A stretch of 64,000 bases of DNA, from assembly GCA_032358165.1 (NCBI GenBank), contig JAALGY010000033.1, positions 3,348,001 through 3,412,000 on the forward strand, in the 5' to 3' direction. Source of the DNA: Diplosphaera chodatii (Eukaryota > Chlorophyta > Trebouxiophyceae > Prasiolales > Stichococcaceae). The number at the start of each line of letters is the position of its first letter. The stretch's first letter is position 1. Under the pieces are notes generated by a model that worked only from the letters and a program-made list of their open reading frames with translations, was not told the DNA's origin and did not search any database. Made by a program: the position numbers and the translations under genes. Positions 34,501-47,138 of the stretch are shown piece after piece.

Positions 34501-36710
34501 GTGCAGAGTGCAGAGCGAGTATACAGCTCAACCAGGCAGCAGTGGCCACTTACATCGTGCATATCCTGGAACAGGGCAGCCAGCTCCTCATCGTTGCGCG
34601 TCGCAATGATGGAGCAGACTGCAGGAGCAACAACATACATGATCAAGTTCTGCAGAACAGACAGCTGGGTACAAGCATGCAGACCTGGCAGCACAATGTG
34701 CACATGCTACATCAGAGGGAGGAGAGACGCACTGATGGACCCGACACTGCTGCCCGACAGCACCTTGGGCAGCAGCCCCTGGTCAAACAGCGCCTTGACC
34801 ACGCCCTGGACATCCACATGAAGCTGGCTTCAGCAAACGAACACATATGACCGATTGTCACTCTGCGAGGTGATGTGCCTGGGGCAGGGATGCGAACGAC
34901 CTTACAGCACACGCCTTGCAGCCGCACGCACCAGGTGGAAGACGCCCAGCGCGCCGCCGCCGGACAGCACGAGCGCGGTGCGGCCGTAGCAGTGCCGCGT
35001 CTCGCGCAGGAAGTGCAGCTTCTCCTCCAGCGGCAGCTCCGGCTGGCGCGTCAGGTACTCCAGGTGCAGCTTCATCTCGGCGATGTACTCGCGGATCAGC
35101 TGCGGCATGATCGGCGACGCCTCGTGCAGTGACCTGCGGAACGGAGCACCAGGAATAATGTTTCCATGGTCATACTCCAGGATTGCAGTCCACCAAAGGA
35201 GGGTTCTGTAGTATTTGGCCGGCCAGCTGAGCCAGATCTCAGGTGAAATGCTGCAAAGCCCACCTGTTGGTCATGTTTGCCAGGTTTCGGATCAGGTCCG
35301 AGCGCACAGCATCCATCATCTTATGCAGGTCGCCACTGGCGCGCACCGCCCTGCGGCACAGGAGTGTGAACAGGCTCAGCCTCAGCCAGACACTTTATGA
35401 GGCCAGCTCCATGGCACTCCCAGCACAGCTGCCACGCTGGCCCTTTCCTTGGCACTGGCAGAAGCCGCAATGAAGACCACCATCAACAACAATCGCACGC
35501 AGAAGCAGCAGCTGGTTCACTTGAGGTGGCGCATGCGGTCGCGCAGCAGCTGTGAATCATACAGCCGGCGCTCCTTGGCCGCCTCTGCAGCTGCCGCGGG
35601 CGGCGTGCGCCGCTTGAGCGCCTCCAGCTTCTCGGCCGCAAAGGCAAACTCCTGGTAGCTGCCCGCGTTTCGCATCGCGCGACGCAGCGCCCGCTGCTTG
35701 GCAGCCGCGTCGTCTGTTGCATCCCGAATGCGCTTCGTGGCTGCTGCTGCCAGGACTGCCAGCGCCAGGCTCGCTGCAGCGCACATGAGGTCAGGTCATT
35801 GGGTGCCCGCCAATGATGAGTGCCATGTACATGGAGGATGTCTGCGTGCAGCACGTTCCCAAAATGGTGGCAGAGCCGTGTGTTTGGACCGTGATCTGAG
35901 CGCAGGCCAGCAAGCGGTGCTGGCTACGAAGCATTTCGGAAGACCTTCCACGTGAACAGTGCCCTACATACACGCAAGCCACGGCAAACCAGCGCTGGAC
36001 GAGGCCGCACAAGCAGCACGAGCACTCCTAGCTATAGCACGACGTTGTGACATCCCCTGGAAAGTCCAGTCGCAAAGGTGACAGAGCTTGAATAGGCCTG
36101 GGCAGACTTGCGCACGCCCTGCTGGTCAACTCGACGCTCTTCAGCGCACGCGCGCAAGGCCTCACAGTATGACGCAAACGCTACGGTGCATCGACACGCA
36201 TGCACACCTATTGCGCTCGCACAAGTGCAGGACAGGTGCTGACACGGCACCCTCCGATAACAGCAGGAGGACCCAGGTGCTACGGGCCGTGCTGCAACGG
36301 CGGCGCAACAAGGCGACCAGCAGCAGCCGGCAACTTGTCAAAATAAGCCACGAGGCGTCTGAGAGGCCTGGATGGGCAGGGGCCTCACCCAATCCATAGT
36401 GCCACCTCCGCACATCCCAGAGCGGACTGCCGAAACGCTGCAGAGCTGCGCTGCGGGGCGGCGCTGACAGCCAGCCCACTGCCCGCCAGAGCCACCGCTG
36501 CAGGTCCACCACCAGCGCCCAGCAGCTGCGGCCCGTGAAGACATACCACGACACGATTTGCCTCAGGGGCGAGCCCGCCAGATTCAGCAGCCGCCACAGC
36601 GTGATGTTCAGCACAAAGTTCGTGAAGCGGTCCGAGCCCGAGGCCCCGGCCCTGCAGGCTGCCGGCGAGGCTCGCCGCCTGGCCAGGCCCTGCTGCTGTT
36701 GTGTACCCAT
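31595..36710 (-). CDS. SDP1: SDP1-type patatin triacylglycerol lipase
   Basis: This multi-exon gene reads from [18 protein letters not shown] (36710) to SGIDYYAW and a TGA at 31597-31595. The N-terminal segment has a membrane-associated stretch, [20 protein letters not shown], as in plant SDP1. A DUF3336-like region follows ([31 protein letters not shown]). The patatin domain shows the oxyanion motif [15 protein letters not shown], the nucleophile elbow [10 protein letters not shown] with the catalytic Ser, and the Asp motif [20 protein letters not shown] followed by [13 protein letters not shown]. The C-terminal part ends in a low-complexity Ala/Gly/Ser region. SDP1 starts storage-oil breakdown at lipid droplets, releasing fatty acids from triacylglycerol for beta-oxidation. 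All catalytic elements are intact. The upstream in-frame ATG at 36740 is a possible alternative start. Confidence 0.92.
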
Positions 36711-37122
36711 AGGGGGAGGCCTAGCGTCAGCACCCGGCACGACAGGCGCGCGTGCCGGTGCCTATCATGCTGCAGGCCTGCCTGATGCACGCAGTGCAAG
36801 CTACTGACGTGGGGCGGGACTGGGCACTGCCGGACGCTGCCCAAACCGTCGACTTGGGATGCCGTTGTTTCCCGCCAGGTGGTAATGTGCACACAGGTAC
36901 CCAGTACCTAGGTACAGCCAGGGTCCTCCAAGCCAAGTCGGGTGTTCAGCTGCAGAGCATATGTGCACCGCGTGTCACTTGCAAGCTCATCAGGTCCTTC
37001 ACATGCGGACGGCACCTGCTGCATCATCACATCACAGCTGTACTTCCTGGCAGCGACCTGCATCTGCTCCGCGCGGGGCGCGCCATCCTGGTGTGGCAAG
37101 GTGGACAACGTTGCGAAACAGC
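36711..37122. promoter_or_regulatory. Shared 5' region between SDP1 and HDDC2
   Basis: Four hundred and twelve bp lie between divergent start codons at 36710 (minus) and 37123 (plus). No specific element is recognised. Confidence 0.45.
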
Positions 37123-38232
37123 ATGGCAACAGCTGCAGCATCAGGCAGCACAGTACAGCCTGCAGCTGCCATAGACTTCCTCACCCTCCTGCACAACTTG
37201 AAGGTGTGGCTGCACCGCAGTACCGCACAGCTGGCACAATCTGCTAACAGCTGTTGTGCTGGATACCTGGAGTATGATGCCAACATCACATGTTCGATCG
37301 CCTCCGAGCAGAGCACGAAGCGAACAGGCTGGGTGAAGCGCGGGGTGCACCAGCCAGAAAGCATTGCAGACCACATGTACCGAATGAGCATGATGGGCTT
37401 GATCTGCGGCGCTGATGCAGCGACCACCACCAGGTCGGTGTCTCATCGAAGCCACTTTGCACCTCACTGCTGCAAGAGTCTCTTGCATCCAGAATGCATC
37501 ACTTTCCTCGCGATGCATGTCGCAGGTGCATCAAGCTGGCAATCGTGCATGACGTTGCTGAAGGTACATGAACTAGATGCTGCAATGTCCAGCGTCAAGT
37601 GGATGCTGTGTGAGCATCCTCACAGGGCTCACAGGGTAGTGCTTGCTGATGCACCCTTCATACGTCACATGTCGTCAATGCAGCGATTGTGGGCGACATC
37701 ACGCCACATGACGGCGTCAGCGATGCAGACAAACACAGCATGGAGGCTGCAGCAATACAGAAGATGCGGGAAACGCTCGGCATATCTGTCATGGCAGGTG
37801 AGGGCTGGTGCCACGCTTCAGCAGGCAGATATGCAAGGTTGATTACGGGACCACAGGCTCCAAGCAACTCCTGCAGGCGAAGAGATCGAGGAGCTCTGGC
37901 ATGAGTACGAGAGGGGGCAGACGCCGGCAGCGCAGCTCGTCAAGGACTTCGACAAGGTGCTGCCGCCAGTCCAGCTGCCGTCCTTGGGGGTTCAGGAGTC
38001 AGCTTGACTTCAAAGACCCTGGTGTTGGGTTCGCTTATATTGACTCTGGTGTTGGTTGCAGCTGGAGATGATCCTCCAAGCACAGGAGTACGAGGGACAG
38101 CAGGACATGCAGCTGGACGAGTTCTTTGCATCGACGGACGGCAAGTGGCGGACCGAGCTGGGGCGGCAGTGGGCCGCAGAGATCGTCAGCAGACGAAGAC
38201 CGCAACATGGGACAGCAGACGCACTAGTCTGA
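37123..38232 (+). CDS. HDDC2: HD-domain 5'-deoxynucleotidase, HDDC2/YfbR type
   Basis: About six exons. Exon 1 (37123-37203) is [15 protein letters not shown] followed by [11 protein letters not shown]. The next exon has [21 protein letters not shown] third encodes [13 protein letters not shown] and the fourth [12 protein letters not shown]. The fifth carries [11 protein letters not shown] and ends DFDK. The last (38062-38232) starts [14 protein letters not shown] and ends with TGA. The metal-binding H...HD...D set is present: the His in ADHMYR, His-Asp in VHDVAE and Asp in DFDK. This is the layout of human HDDC2 and E. coli YfbR, which hydrolyse deoxynucleoside 5'-monophosphates and help control dNMP pools. 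The length (about 210 residues) fits the family. The exon 2 start near 37310 is the least certain border. Confidence 0.9.
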
Positions 38233-38455
38233 TGTTGGTGGAACGAAGTGGTTCTGTAGAGTGGAATATTGCGGGCAGTCGTGGACCAATGCACCCAATG
38301 CTTTTTCCAGACGCACTGAACCCCAAAAGTCAGCTGGCATGTGTCCCCAGAAACACGCAATGTTGATACAGAGCAACCCACTTCTCATGAGCTCATTGTG
38401 AACGTGCAATGCGCGGCAGTCGCGAGCCCCTCCGAAGCTGCCCTGCAAAGGCAGG

Positions 38456-41400
38456 TCACGGCGCGTCCTGCGAGCCGAAGCGCTGCAGGCGCCGCCGCCG
38501 CAGCTCCGCCTGCTCCTCGGTCTCCCCCTCGCGCCGCCGCTCGGGCGCGGGCGCAGGGGACGGCGCGCCGCCGCCGGCGCCGCCGTCGGCGGGCTGTATC
38601 TCGGAGTGCTGGGGGCGGGGTGCGCCGGTCGGCCGTCCAGGGCTGGACCCCGCCGCAGGCGTGCCGCCGGAGAACGGGCCGGAGGAGAAGGAGGCGTCGC
38701 TGGCGCGGGAGTCGCTGCGGCGGAGCGCCGCCGCCTGCTGACAGCACATGTGCGGAGGCTGTCAGTGTGCCACTGCAACAAAAGCATGGTCCGACAGTGC
38801 TACAGCCACCCACTCACTGGGCAGCATATGCAAGGACAAGGTACTGCATGCTCATGGTGACAATTCCGGGTCACAGCACGCACCGCGCCGCCGCCGTCGC
38901 AGCTGCCCGCCAGCTCGCTGTTGCGGCTGCTGGCGCGGCGCAGGTGCTCCAGCGCGGTGGTCAGCGATGCCGGGGCGCCCGCGGTGGACGGGGGGGCCGC
39001 GTCCTCGCTGCTGAGGGCGGCGGCAAAGGCGGAGGCCGCCGCGGCATCCGCCGCCACGTTGCTCGGGGCGCGCCCGGTGTCGGCTGCTGCCTTAGTGGGC
39101 TCGCTGGCGGCCGCAGGGAAGGAGGGCGAGGCCAGCGTGGCGCCGTTGGCGCTGCCGCCGCTGCCATTGGTGGATGGCGACGCCGGCCGCAGCGGCCCCA
39201 GCGCCTGCAGCTGCGCCTGCAGTATGTCCACCTGCCGCCGCCGCAGCTGCATATATATTGACGAAGCAATGCTGATCACAACCTCGAATCTAAGATGGAT
39301 TGCCGAGGCATAGACAGCTGCCAGCGCTCGGATTCTACACATGGATCTTTCACTCGAGGCGTGTGCAGTGCGCACCTGCTCGACGCTGATGCCAGCGCTG
39401 CTGGGGGCGCTCATCACCGCAGCCGCGGCGGCGGCAGCCGCAGCGTTTGCAGCGGCGGCCGCAGCCTCTGGGGACACGCCGACCGCGCCGCCCGACACAG
39501 CGGGGCCGGCGCCGCCGTCCGCTGCGCCGTGGCCGCCGCTGCGGGCGGGCTGCGGGGCCACCAGCGTCGGCGGCGCCATCATGTGGCTGTATGGCGCCAT
39601 CACAGAGGCCGCCGCCGCTGCCGCGGCCGCTGCTGCCGCGCGGTGGTTCTGGATCTGCTGCGGCGATGCCCCGGCGGGCGGCGGCGGGATGATCGCCTGG
39701 ATCGCTGGCGGCAGCGCCATCGGCAGCACCGGCAGCATCTGCAGAACGGGCAGACCTCATGTATCAGCAGCTCAGCCCAACGGGTCATGTGCATCCCACA
39801 TGTGCTTCGTTGACAAGCACTGCATGCATGCAACTGTTGCCTGTGGCTGACTGCGCACCCGGCTGAACTGGGGCTGCTGCGGCGTCGCATCCGCTGGTCC
39901 CTGCTGGCCGGCAAACTGCAGCGGGTGGTACCCCGCCGGCGCAAACATGGCCATGGATGTGTGCGGGAACCACTGCGGCACGTTCCATGCCACAGGGTAG
40001 CCAAAGCCGCCCGCTGGCCAGGCACCCATCGGCTGCTGGAAGTAGTTCGCTGCCATGTTGGGGTCCGCAATGCCTGACAATGCAGACCAGTCGTCAGGAT
40101 GCGAGGACATCTGCAGCATCGTGATGCCTCAACTGATTGCTGAATCTGGTGACCCGCCTCCTGGCTGAGACAATCAGCATATGCAAAGGTACCTGGCTGC
40201 TGTGGTGCAGTGCCCTGCGAGGGCTGCGCCCCTGGTGCTGGGGCACCTTGGACCGGCTGCTGGGCGGGCCCAGCGTTCTGCTGCACAGCGGGACCCTGTG
40301 ACATGCGGGCAGCCTGGTGGGCAGCAAGCATCTGCGCCATCTGCACCTGCACAGTGCATCACATCGATCAACATGCTGTGCCAATGTCGTGGCGCAGGAT
40401 AAGGCAATTGCGCATGGCAACAATGTACCGAAGGAAATCTGCAGCTCAAGGTGCAACGCTCAGCAGGGAACGCGGCCGACCTGTGCCTGTTGCAGCAGCG
40501 CATGCTGGCGTGCGGCCGCGGCGGCCAGGTGCGCCTGCTGCGCCGCGTACCACTGCTGCTGCCGCTGCTGCCAGTCCTGGTGCTGCTGCTGGGCCTGCTG
40601 CGGCGGCGGCTGCTGCTGTGGGAGGGGCTGCCCCGCAGCGTTGGCCGCCGGGTCGCCCGGCAGAATGGGCACCGCCTGGGCGGCCCCCTGGCGCACCCGC
40701 CAGTAGCGCACGGGCCGCCCGCCCTCGTCCGCCCCCTGCTGCGGCGGCGGCTGCTGCTGCCCCGCTGCGCCGTCCGCTGCGCCCTCGCCCTGCGGAGCCG
40801 CAGGCGGTGCCGCCTGGGGCCGCGCCGCGAAGACCGACGTGCGGCAGATGGGGCAGTTCTGCTGCCGCTCCAGCCATGACCTGCACAGCAAAGCACAGAT
40901 CTTGGACGCTTGAGCATGCCAGGCAAGCGCAGCCGAAGAATAGACTGCATCCCAGGCACTGGAAGCCTGGCACAGTGCTGATCCTGACAAGACGGCGCAC
41001 CGCAGGCAGTGCAGGTGGAACACATGGTTGCACGGCAGCTTCTTGTTGCGGCCGCCGGCCGCCATGTCCTCCCGGCACACGATGCATGTGTTGTCCGCGC
41101 GCTGCAGCTCCTCCTCTGTTGCGTCCGGGAACCTGCGCGCAGTGCTGTGGGTGTCGGCGACTGTCCCTCGGACTGCAGAGCGGTGCCGCAGTGCTTGCCA
41201 TGGACCCCATGCAACCGCATGCGAACAGATCCGTACCGCTCATCCATGTTGGCGGTGACGCGGCGGTAGCGCAGGAAGTCAGCGACCCGGTTGCGGAAGT
41301 TGCGGAACGTCCAGTACAGGTCCCGCACCTGCACCCCAAGCGCATGCACACATACACACCACTCTGCCTGCTGTGCATTGAGCGTAGCATGCAACAACAC

Positions 41401-42821
41401 AGCATGAAGTGCACGGCAAGTGATGCTGGAGACCAGCGCACCAGGTGCAGCGGCAGCCCATAGTTGGCAAACACGATGATGAAGAAGATCAGGTAGACGA
41501 ACAGGTGCAGCATGTCGGTGACCAGCTCCAGGTAGAACACGTAGGTGCCCTTGCCGGCCCAGCGGCCCTCCATCGCCGCATCGATCATCGACAGCGTGTA
41601 CTTGCCCGCAGTCGACAGCACCACGGATGCCTGCAGGGCATGCAGCATGCGACTGAGCCACCAGTGCAGGTTCCTTGTACTCTGCAACAGAAGCAGGGTG
41701 CTCAATGTGAGGCGGAGGAAGTGCGCACCTGGATGACGTACTCGAAGGCGAACAGCAGGTGCACTGAGGCTGACCGCTGCAGTGTCTTGCTCACTGTCAG
41801 CTGCAGAAATGCTGCATCAATCCCCTGCGCAGATGCAGCACGATTACAATTAAGATGGAATGCGGGTTTCGTCGCTGCTCCTCACGACCTTAAATACTGA
41901 ATGTGTAAGCCAGCTTTGACACAGATCCAAAAAAGTACGCACCAACAGCAAAACCATAAAAGCAACGATGCGGATGTGCTGCCACCGAGAGCCAGCTGGG
42001 GTGGTCTCGAGATACTCGACTCTGTCTGACACCAGCCAATGAAAGACCTGCGATCCACGGCACATGGCTGATATGACGAGGTGTCGCTGTGTCCACAGCA
42101 GATGCTGCTGCTGTGTATACCGGGCGAAACGCCACAGGACGCGCGTGCGCTGGCCGATGCGGTACCTTGACGAAGGTGAGCACAGTGAACATGGTGCAGA
42201 ACTCCACGTTAAACTCCTCGCGGAAGATGGTCATTGCGAGGCAGGTCTCCATGACCGCCTGGCTGATGCGGTCGTTGATGCGCTCCACCTCCGCCTCTCG
42301 CAGCTGGCCCAGGAACAGCTGCGCCACAATGAAGGTAGAGCAATTATGCTTGCAGCCAAATCTGCGTGATGCCCATGGCCATAGGTACACGGCATTCGCT
42401 GGGATGTGAGTGGGTGACCATCAAATGTCACACTCACCTTGACTGTGGCCTGGTACACGCACAGCGCCATGGCGAAGGCAAAGTTGCCGGCGATCGCAAT
42501 GGCGATTTTAGAGGTCGAGAGGTACTGCAGCGCGGGGAAGAACCTGCGGCCGCAACAGATGCTGAGCAGGAGTGGGTTAAAGGAGAGCTCTTGCCTTGTG
42601 AGTGCACATTGACTGTGGAAGAGGCCACAACATACTGCGACGGATTGCCACGCTTTCAGAGCTGAGCTGTACATGAAGGCACTGATCAGCGTTGCACAAT
42701 GCCCCAGGGTGCGTCGTTCAACTGACACTCACTGCTCTCGCGTGAGGAAGGCATGCCACACCACAAAGGACATAGCTCCGCTGCTTGCGCCGACATAGCG
42801 GGTGAGCCTGCCAATGGCCAT
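38456..42821 (-). CDS. HRD1: HRD1/synoviolin ER-associated degradation E3 ubiquitin ligase
   Basis: The start MAIGRLTRYVGASSGAMSF (ATG 42821) leads by a phase-matched splice into FFPALQYLSTSKIA. The multi-span membrane domain follows: FAFAMALCVYQATVK, LFLGQLREAEVERINDR, TCLAMTIFREEFNVEF, VFHWLVSDRVEYLE, RWQHIRIVAFMVLLL and LFVYLIFFIIVFANYGLPLH. These match HRD1 helix by helix. The RING-H2 finger is CIVCRED, LPCNHVFHLHCL, RSWLERQQNCPICR (about 41.1-40.85 kb), with all eight zinc ligands present. Beyond it is a long Gln/Pro/Ala-rich tail, including a run of 12 alanines near 39.6 kb and a final LRRRRLQRFGSQDAP. HRD1 ubiquitinates misfolded ER proteins and forms the retrotranslocation channel. 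Some introns keep the frame open, so naive open frames run through them. Confidence 0.93.
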
Positions 42822-43433
42822 GCTGATGTCTGTGCTCCCCTCCTGCCACCTCAATGGCCCGTCAGGCTGCGAAGCCCCGCATGCTGCAGTGCAACAGGAC
42901 TGCAAGCACTTGGCCTTGTGAAGACTGGGCCTACGGAACTCGACAATGCGTTGGCAAGCTCGCAACATTGCCCAATGAGGGAGCAGGATGTCCACCGTAA
43001 CACACCGTATGCAACCGTAGGGAGGAAGATGATTGGGGTGGCTCGGACCATGCTTCTGCTGCGCATTTGTCGCTTTGATTATTTGAGCTTGACACTCTGG
43101 GCAGACCATTAGGCGTTATTTGCAAGCGCTGCAGCCTCAATCATTGTCGCGTCAGAGGGCACGGAAGGTTGTTGGACTGGCTCTGTTGTCACCTGTGCAC
43201 ATCAGCGCTTCTGCGCTGATCGTACTGCTTGAGGCAGAGTCTGGCATGTGATACTACATAGTGTACTGCGCACTGCAATCGTCCGCCTGCATAGCCCCGG
43301 TCGACTCGAGCGACATGCAAGCTGGCGCCATGCGTGGCGCCATGCAGTCTGGCTTGCAACGGCCCTGCAGCATGCACAGATGCATGGTCAGTCCCATGTC
43401 AGCTGGACGGGCTGTATCAGGTCCAGCGCAGTC
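42822..43433. promoter_or_regulatory. Shared 5' region between HRD1 and cpSRP54
   Basis: Six hundred and twelve bp lie between divergent starts. Upstream in-frame ATGs exist for both genes (for example 43248 on plus), so part of this could be coding. Confidence 0.4.
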
Positions 43434-46400
43434 ATGCAAAAATGCAGCGCACAGCTTGCAGCTGGGCAACATGCAGCGGTGGCAGGCCGTGCAGTTCAGG
43501 CAGCGGGCATTCATGCCACACATGCACAGGCGGCCTCAGGTAAGACGGTTGGGGCTGTTGGCTGACATGAAGGTTGTGAGCCGTTTGCCAGTATCATTTT
43601 CTTGCAGCGTTGTCATCTCATACCCGGTGCATGGCTGCGCAGGCGAGGGGGGTACTGCAGGTGAGGGCAGCCATGTTTGACAGTCTCAGCTCGGGCCTGG
43701 AGAAGGCGTGGGACATAGTGCGCAAGGACGGCAAGCTGACCACTGACAACATCAAGGGTCCCATGCGGGAGATTCGGCGCGCGCTGCTGGAGGCAGATGT
43801 GAGTGTCATCCTTAGTGTCTGCAGTCTGCAAAACGTGTTGGCAGGCAACATTTGGCGCATGTGCAGGAACATACGCTTGTCACGTTGCCGCTGCCAGCGT
43901 GCACGAAATGGATGTTGCATGACCCCCTTTTGACTGTTCCCGCAGGTGAGCCTGCCGGTGGTGCGGCGGTTCGTGGGGCGCGTGGAGCAGGCGGCGCTCG
44001 GCGTGAAGGTGCTCAAGGGCGTGCGCCCCGACCAGCAGCTGGTCAAGGTCGTCAACGACCAGCTGGTGGAGCTCATGGGCGGCCAGCAGGAGGGCCTGGT
44101 GGAAGTGAAGCCCGGCCAGACGCAGGTCAGGCTGCACAGCAGCCACACGCCGGACGCCGCCCCAGCTACTATGCGACCTCCTGCATATGCTGTTGCCTAT
44201 ATCGTCTGTCCGTTCTCCAATAGACGATAGGGTTGTGCTTCGTGCAGGTCATCCTGATGGCGGGGCTCCAGGGCGTGGGCAAAACTACTGCATGCGGGAA
44301 GCTGGCGCTGTACCTCAAGGGCCAGGGCAAGCGCGTGTCGATGGTAGCCACAGACGTGTACAGGCCAGCCGCCATCGATCAGCTGGTGCGGTGCTCTATC
44401 AAATGAATCGTCTGGTAATACTGTGCAGTGCTGTTCTTCTGGATCTTTGGTGCAGCTGGTTCTTGTATGATCCTCCAGCAAGACCTGCTCAGTGTGGCTG
44501 AAGAACGTCTGAACTTCACATTGCAGGTGAAGCTTGGGGAGCGCATCGACGTGCCAGTGTTCGAGCTGGGCACCGATGCAAAGCCGGATGAGATTGCAGC
44601 GCAGGGTGTGGCAAAGGCCAGGAAGGTAGCTCTCTTGCTGACGCATGTATCAATGGCGCACTATGGGACTCATGTCCTCATGACTAAGCCTCATTGCTGA
44701 GCACTCCGCTGCGGTAGAGCTCAGCAGGTAGCAGCAGCATGCAAATACCCGCGCCGCCTGCAGGAGGGGCTGGACGCCGTCATCGTGGACACAGCCGGGC
44801 GTCTGCAGATCGACGACAGGCTGATGGGCGAGCTGGCAGCGGCCAAGAAGGCCATCAAGCCCACGGACACGCTGCTGGTGGTGGACGCCATGACCGGCCA
44901 GGAGGCAGCCACCCTTGTGCGCGCCTTCAACGAGGCAGCGCCCATTACAGGTGGATACTATTGCTGTGCTCTCGCTTGCTCATACTTTGCTGCCCATCGT
45001 AGGCAGTTTATGATCCTGCATTCCGTGTCTGTATGTGCATGCCGGTTGCTGCGGACCCTAGGCGGTCTCAGCGGAGAAGCTGGCGGCTGCTGTACCTGTT
45101 CAGATCACGCTCTCTGTTGAAAGGCCTGGATCTCTATCCCTATGCAGGCGCCATCCTGACCAAGATGGACGGCGACAGCCGGGGCGGCGCAGCGCTGAGT
45201 GTGAAGGAGGTGTCGGGGCGCCCCATCAAGTTTGTGGGCAGCGGCGAGAAGCTGGAGGCCCTTGAGCCCTTCTACCCCGACCGGATTGCCTCGCGCATCC
45301 TGGGCATGGGTACGCAGAAGTCTTTAGTTGTCATCCTCCAAAGAGTGCAGTTGCTGTTGCATGTTGGCAGGTGGGGGATCTTGGCTATAAGGTATGGTCC
45401 TTGCTGCTGATCCTGGGCACCACCAGCATCTGAGAACCTGGCGCGCTTCTGCACTTGGCCTTGTCCACGACAGTCCTGACATCTGCTGTCTGCCCCAAAG
45501 TTCACCTCACAGCTGATAAAACAATGCATGTTGCAGACCCCTCACTATATGCATCCATAGTTGCTGACTTGCGCTGGACATGGTAGTTTGGTAGCAGTAG
45601 GGGGCGGGAGGTCTGTGCCAACAAGCACGTTTCTGTGGCACAGGCGATATCCTGAGCCTCGTGGAAAAGGCGGAGCAGAACATCAAGGGTGCAGATGCGG
45701 AGCTGATGGCGAAGCGCATGATGGCAAACAAGTTTGACTTCAACGATTTCATGACCCAGACGCGCATGATGAACCAGATGGGCTCCATGGGCCAGATGAT
45801 GAAGATGATGCCGGGTGCGCTGCGCTGTCGTTGTGCCAGCCGCAGTAGAGGAGACACTGCCCAACAGCATGCAGCCGGCTTTGCAGACTAGGCGCAGCAG
45901 AGCCTGGCACCTGTAGTGTAGATGATCGAACACGAAACGAGAGTAGCCTGCGGACCTCCAGCATTGTCACATGTAGCCCAGCGCAACCCTGGTGATGCAA
46001 TTGTGCTGTTGGTACAGGCATGGCCAAGATCTCGGACAAGCAGATGGCGGAGGCAGAGAAGCGCATCAAGGAGTCAGAGGCGATGATCCAGTCCATGACA
46101 CCACAGGCAAGCATTTGAAGCAGGTGGTGGTCGACTCCACAGATGCGAAGTGATTGCAGAGTATCGCTTCCAGGGGTTGATATATTGGGCTTCGCTGAGG
46201 TTGACTGTCATACCTGCCCATTCAAAAGGTAGTCTATATCTTGTCACATACAGTCAGTATCTGGGCATGTGTCTGATGCTCCTCACGTTGCACACATGCC
46301 AGCGCCAAATAGGCCTGCTGGCCACTTGGTGGCACAGAGCCACCTTCCGTAGGAAAAAGGGACTGTGGCTTATATCTAATGGCATGTATCGTGACGTACA

Positions 46401-46925
46401 CAGGAGCGAGAGCAGCCAGAGCTGCTGGCCAAGACGCCTTCGCGGCGGCGGCGCATTGCGCGCGGCAGCGGCAAAACGGAGGTTGATGTGTCCGGGCTGC
46501 TCACCGCATATGCAGGCATGCGCGCTCGCATGGGGCAGCTGTCCAAGATGATGAAGCTGTCTGGCGGAGGTGAGACATCCCTTCAGACGCACGCTGCAGA
46601 TGTTGCATTGATTGCTGCATGCCATGTATTCTGTCACAGCTTTCCTGTTCTCAGAACACACACATCATGCGACTTGCCACATGTGCACAGGCATGAAGCA
46701 CCATCGCTGTTGGGTGTGAGCTTTCCTAACGCAACAGCATCACATCTAGCAAAAGCGCATGGCTGGCTGAACCACAGTGTTCTTTTGGTATCAGGCATGA
46801 TGAGCAACGAGGACATGATGGCGGCGATGAACGAGCCGGTGAAGGTGCCAGCAGGCAAGGTGCGGCGGAAGAAGCCCAAAGGGAGCTCGCGTGCAGCTGC
46901 GGCGCTAGCAGAGCTGCGGAGATGA
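43434..46925 (+). CDS. cpSRP54: Chloroplast signal recognition particle 54 kDa GTPase
   Basis: Exon 1 (43434-43539) encodes a transit-peptide-like leader, [18 protein letters not shown]. It splices in phase at 43608 into a second leader portion and then [20 protein letters not shown] (N domain, [13 protein letters not shown]). The G domain has [13 protein letters not shown] (P-loop), [49 protein letters not shown] and [14 protein letters not shown]. The M domain is methionine-rich, [17 protein letters not shown], and ends [20 protein letters not shown]. Homology is to the bacterial/chloroplast Ffh-like class, not cytosolic SRP54. It directs co-translational insertion of thylakoid proteins and, in land plants, partners cpSRP43 for LHC proteins. 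The C-terminal RRKK cluster sits where land-plant proteins have their cpSRP43-binding ARRKR motif. At least a dozen exons are implied; the exact start is inferred. Confidence 0.93.
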
Positions 46926-47138
46926 GCCAGCAGCGTTCGAATACGTAGTGTGGGGACCAATGTCTGTCGACAATTGGAGCTGCCGTCAACCACCGATGAG
47001 TGTGGTCTGAACTTCACCCGGACATGTGTACCAGTTTGGACACATATCCGACTCAGATGTCTGAAGGCATTACAGCACGACCTAAGCACAGCGCAGCAGC
47101 AGCTTGTTCTTCTTGCCAGCTGCAAGCAGGAGCACGAC
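46926..47138. other. Convergent spacer between cpSRP54 and TyrRS
   Basis: Only 213 bp separate the two stop codons. The spacer contains one full copy of the 57-bp repeat and the TyrRS poly(A)-type signal. Confidence 0.6.
47070..47074 (-). terminator. TGTAA polyadenylation-type signal for TyrRS
   Basis: Minus-strand TGTAA lies about 65 nt after the TyrRS stop and just outside the first repeat copy. Confidence 0.5.

Noticed and set aside
40210..41463. 417-codon open frame on the plus strand opposite HRD1
   Set aside because: It is antisense to well-supported HRD1 exons, is Ala/Arg/Pro-rich and has no family resemblance; it is a shadow of GC-rich codons.
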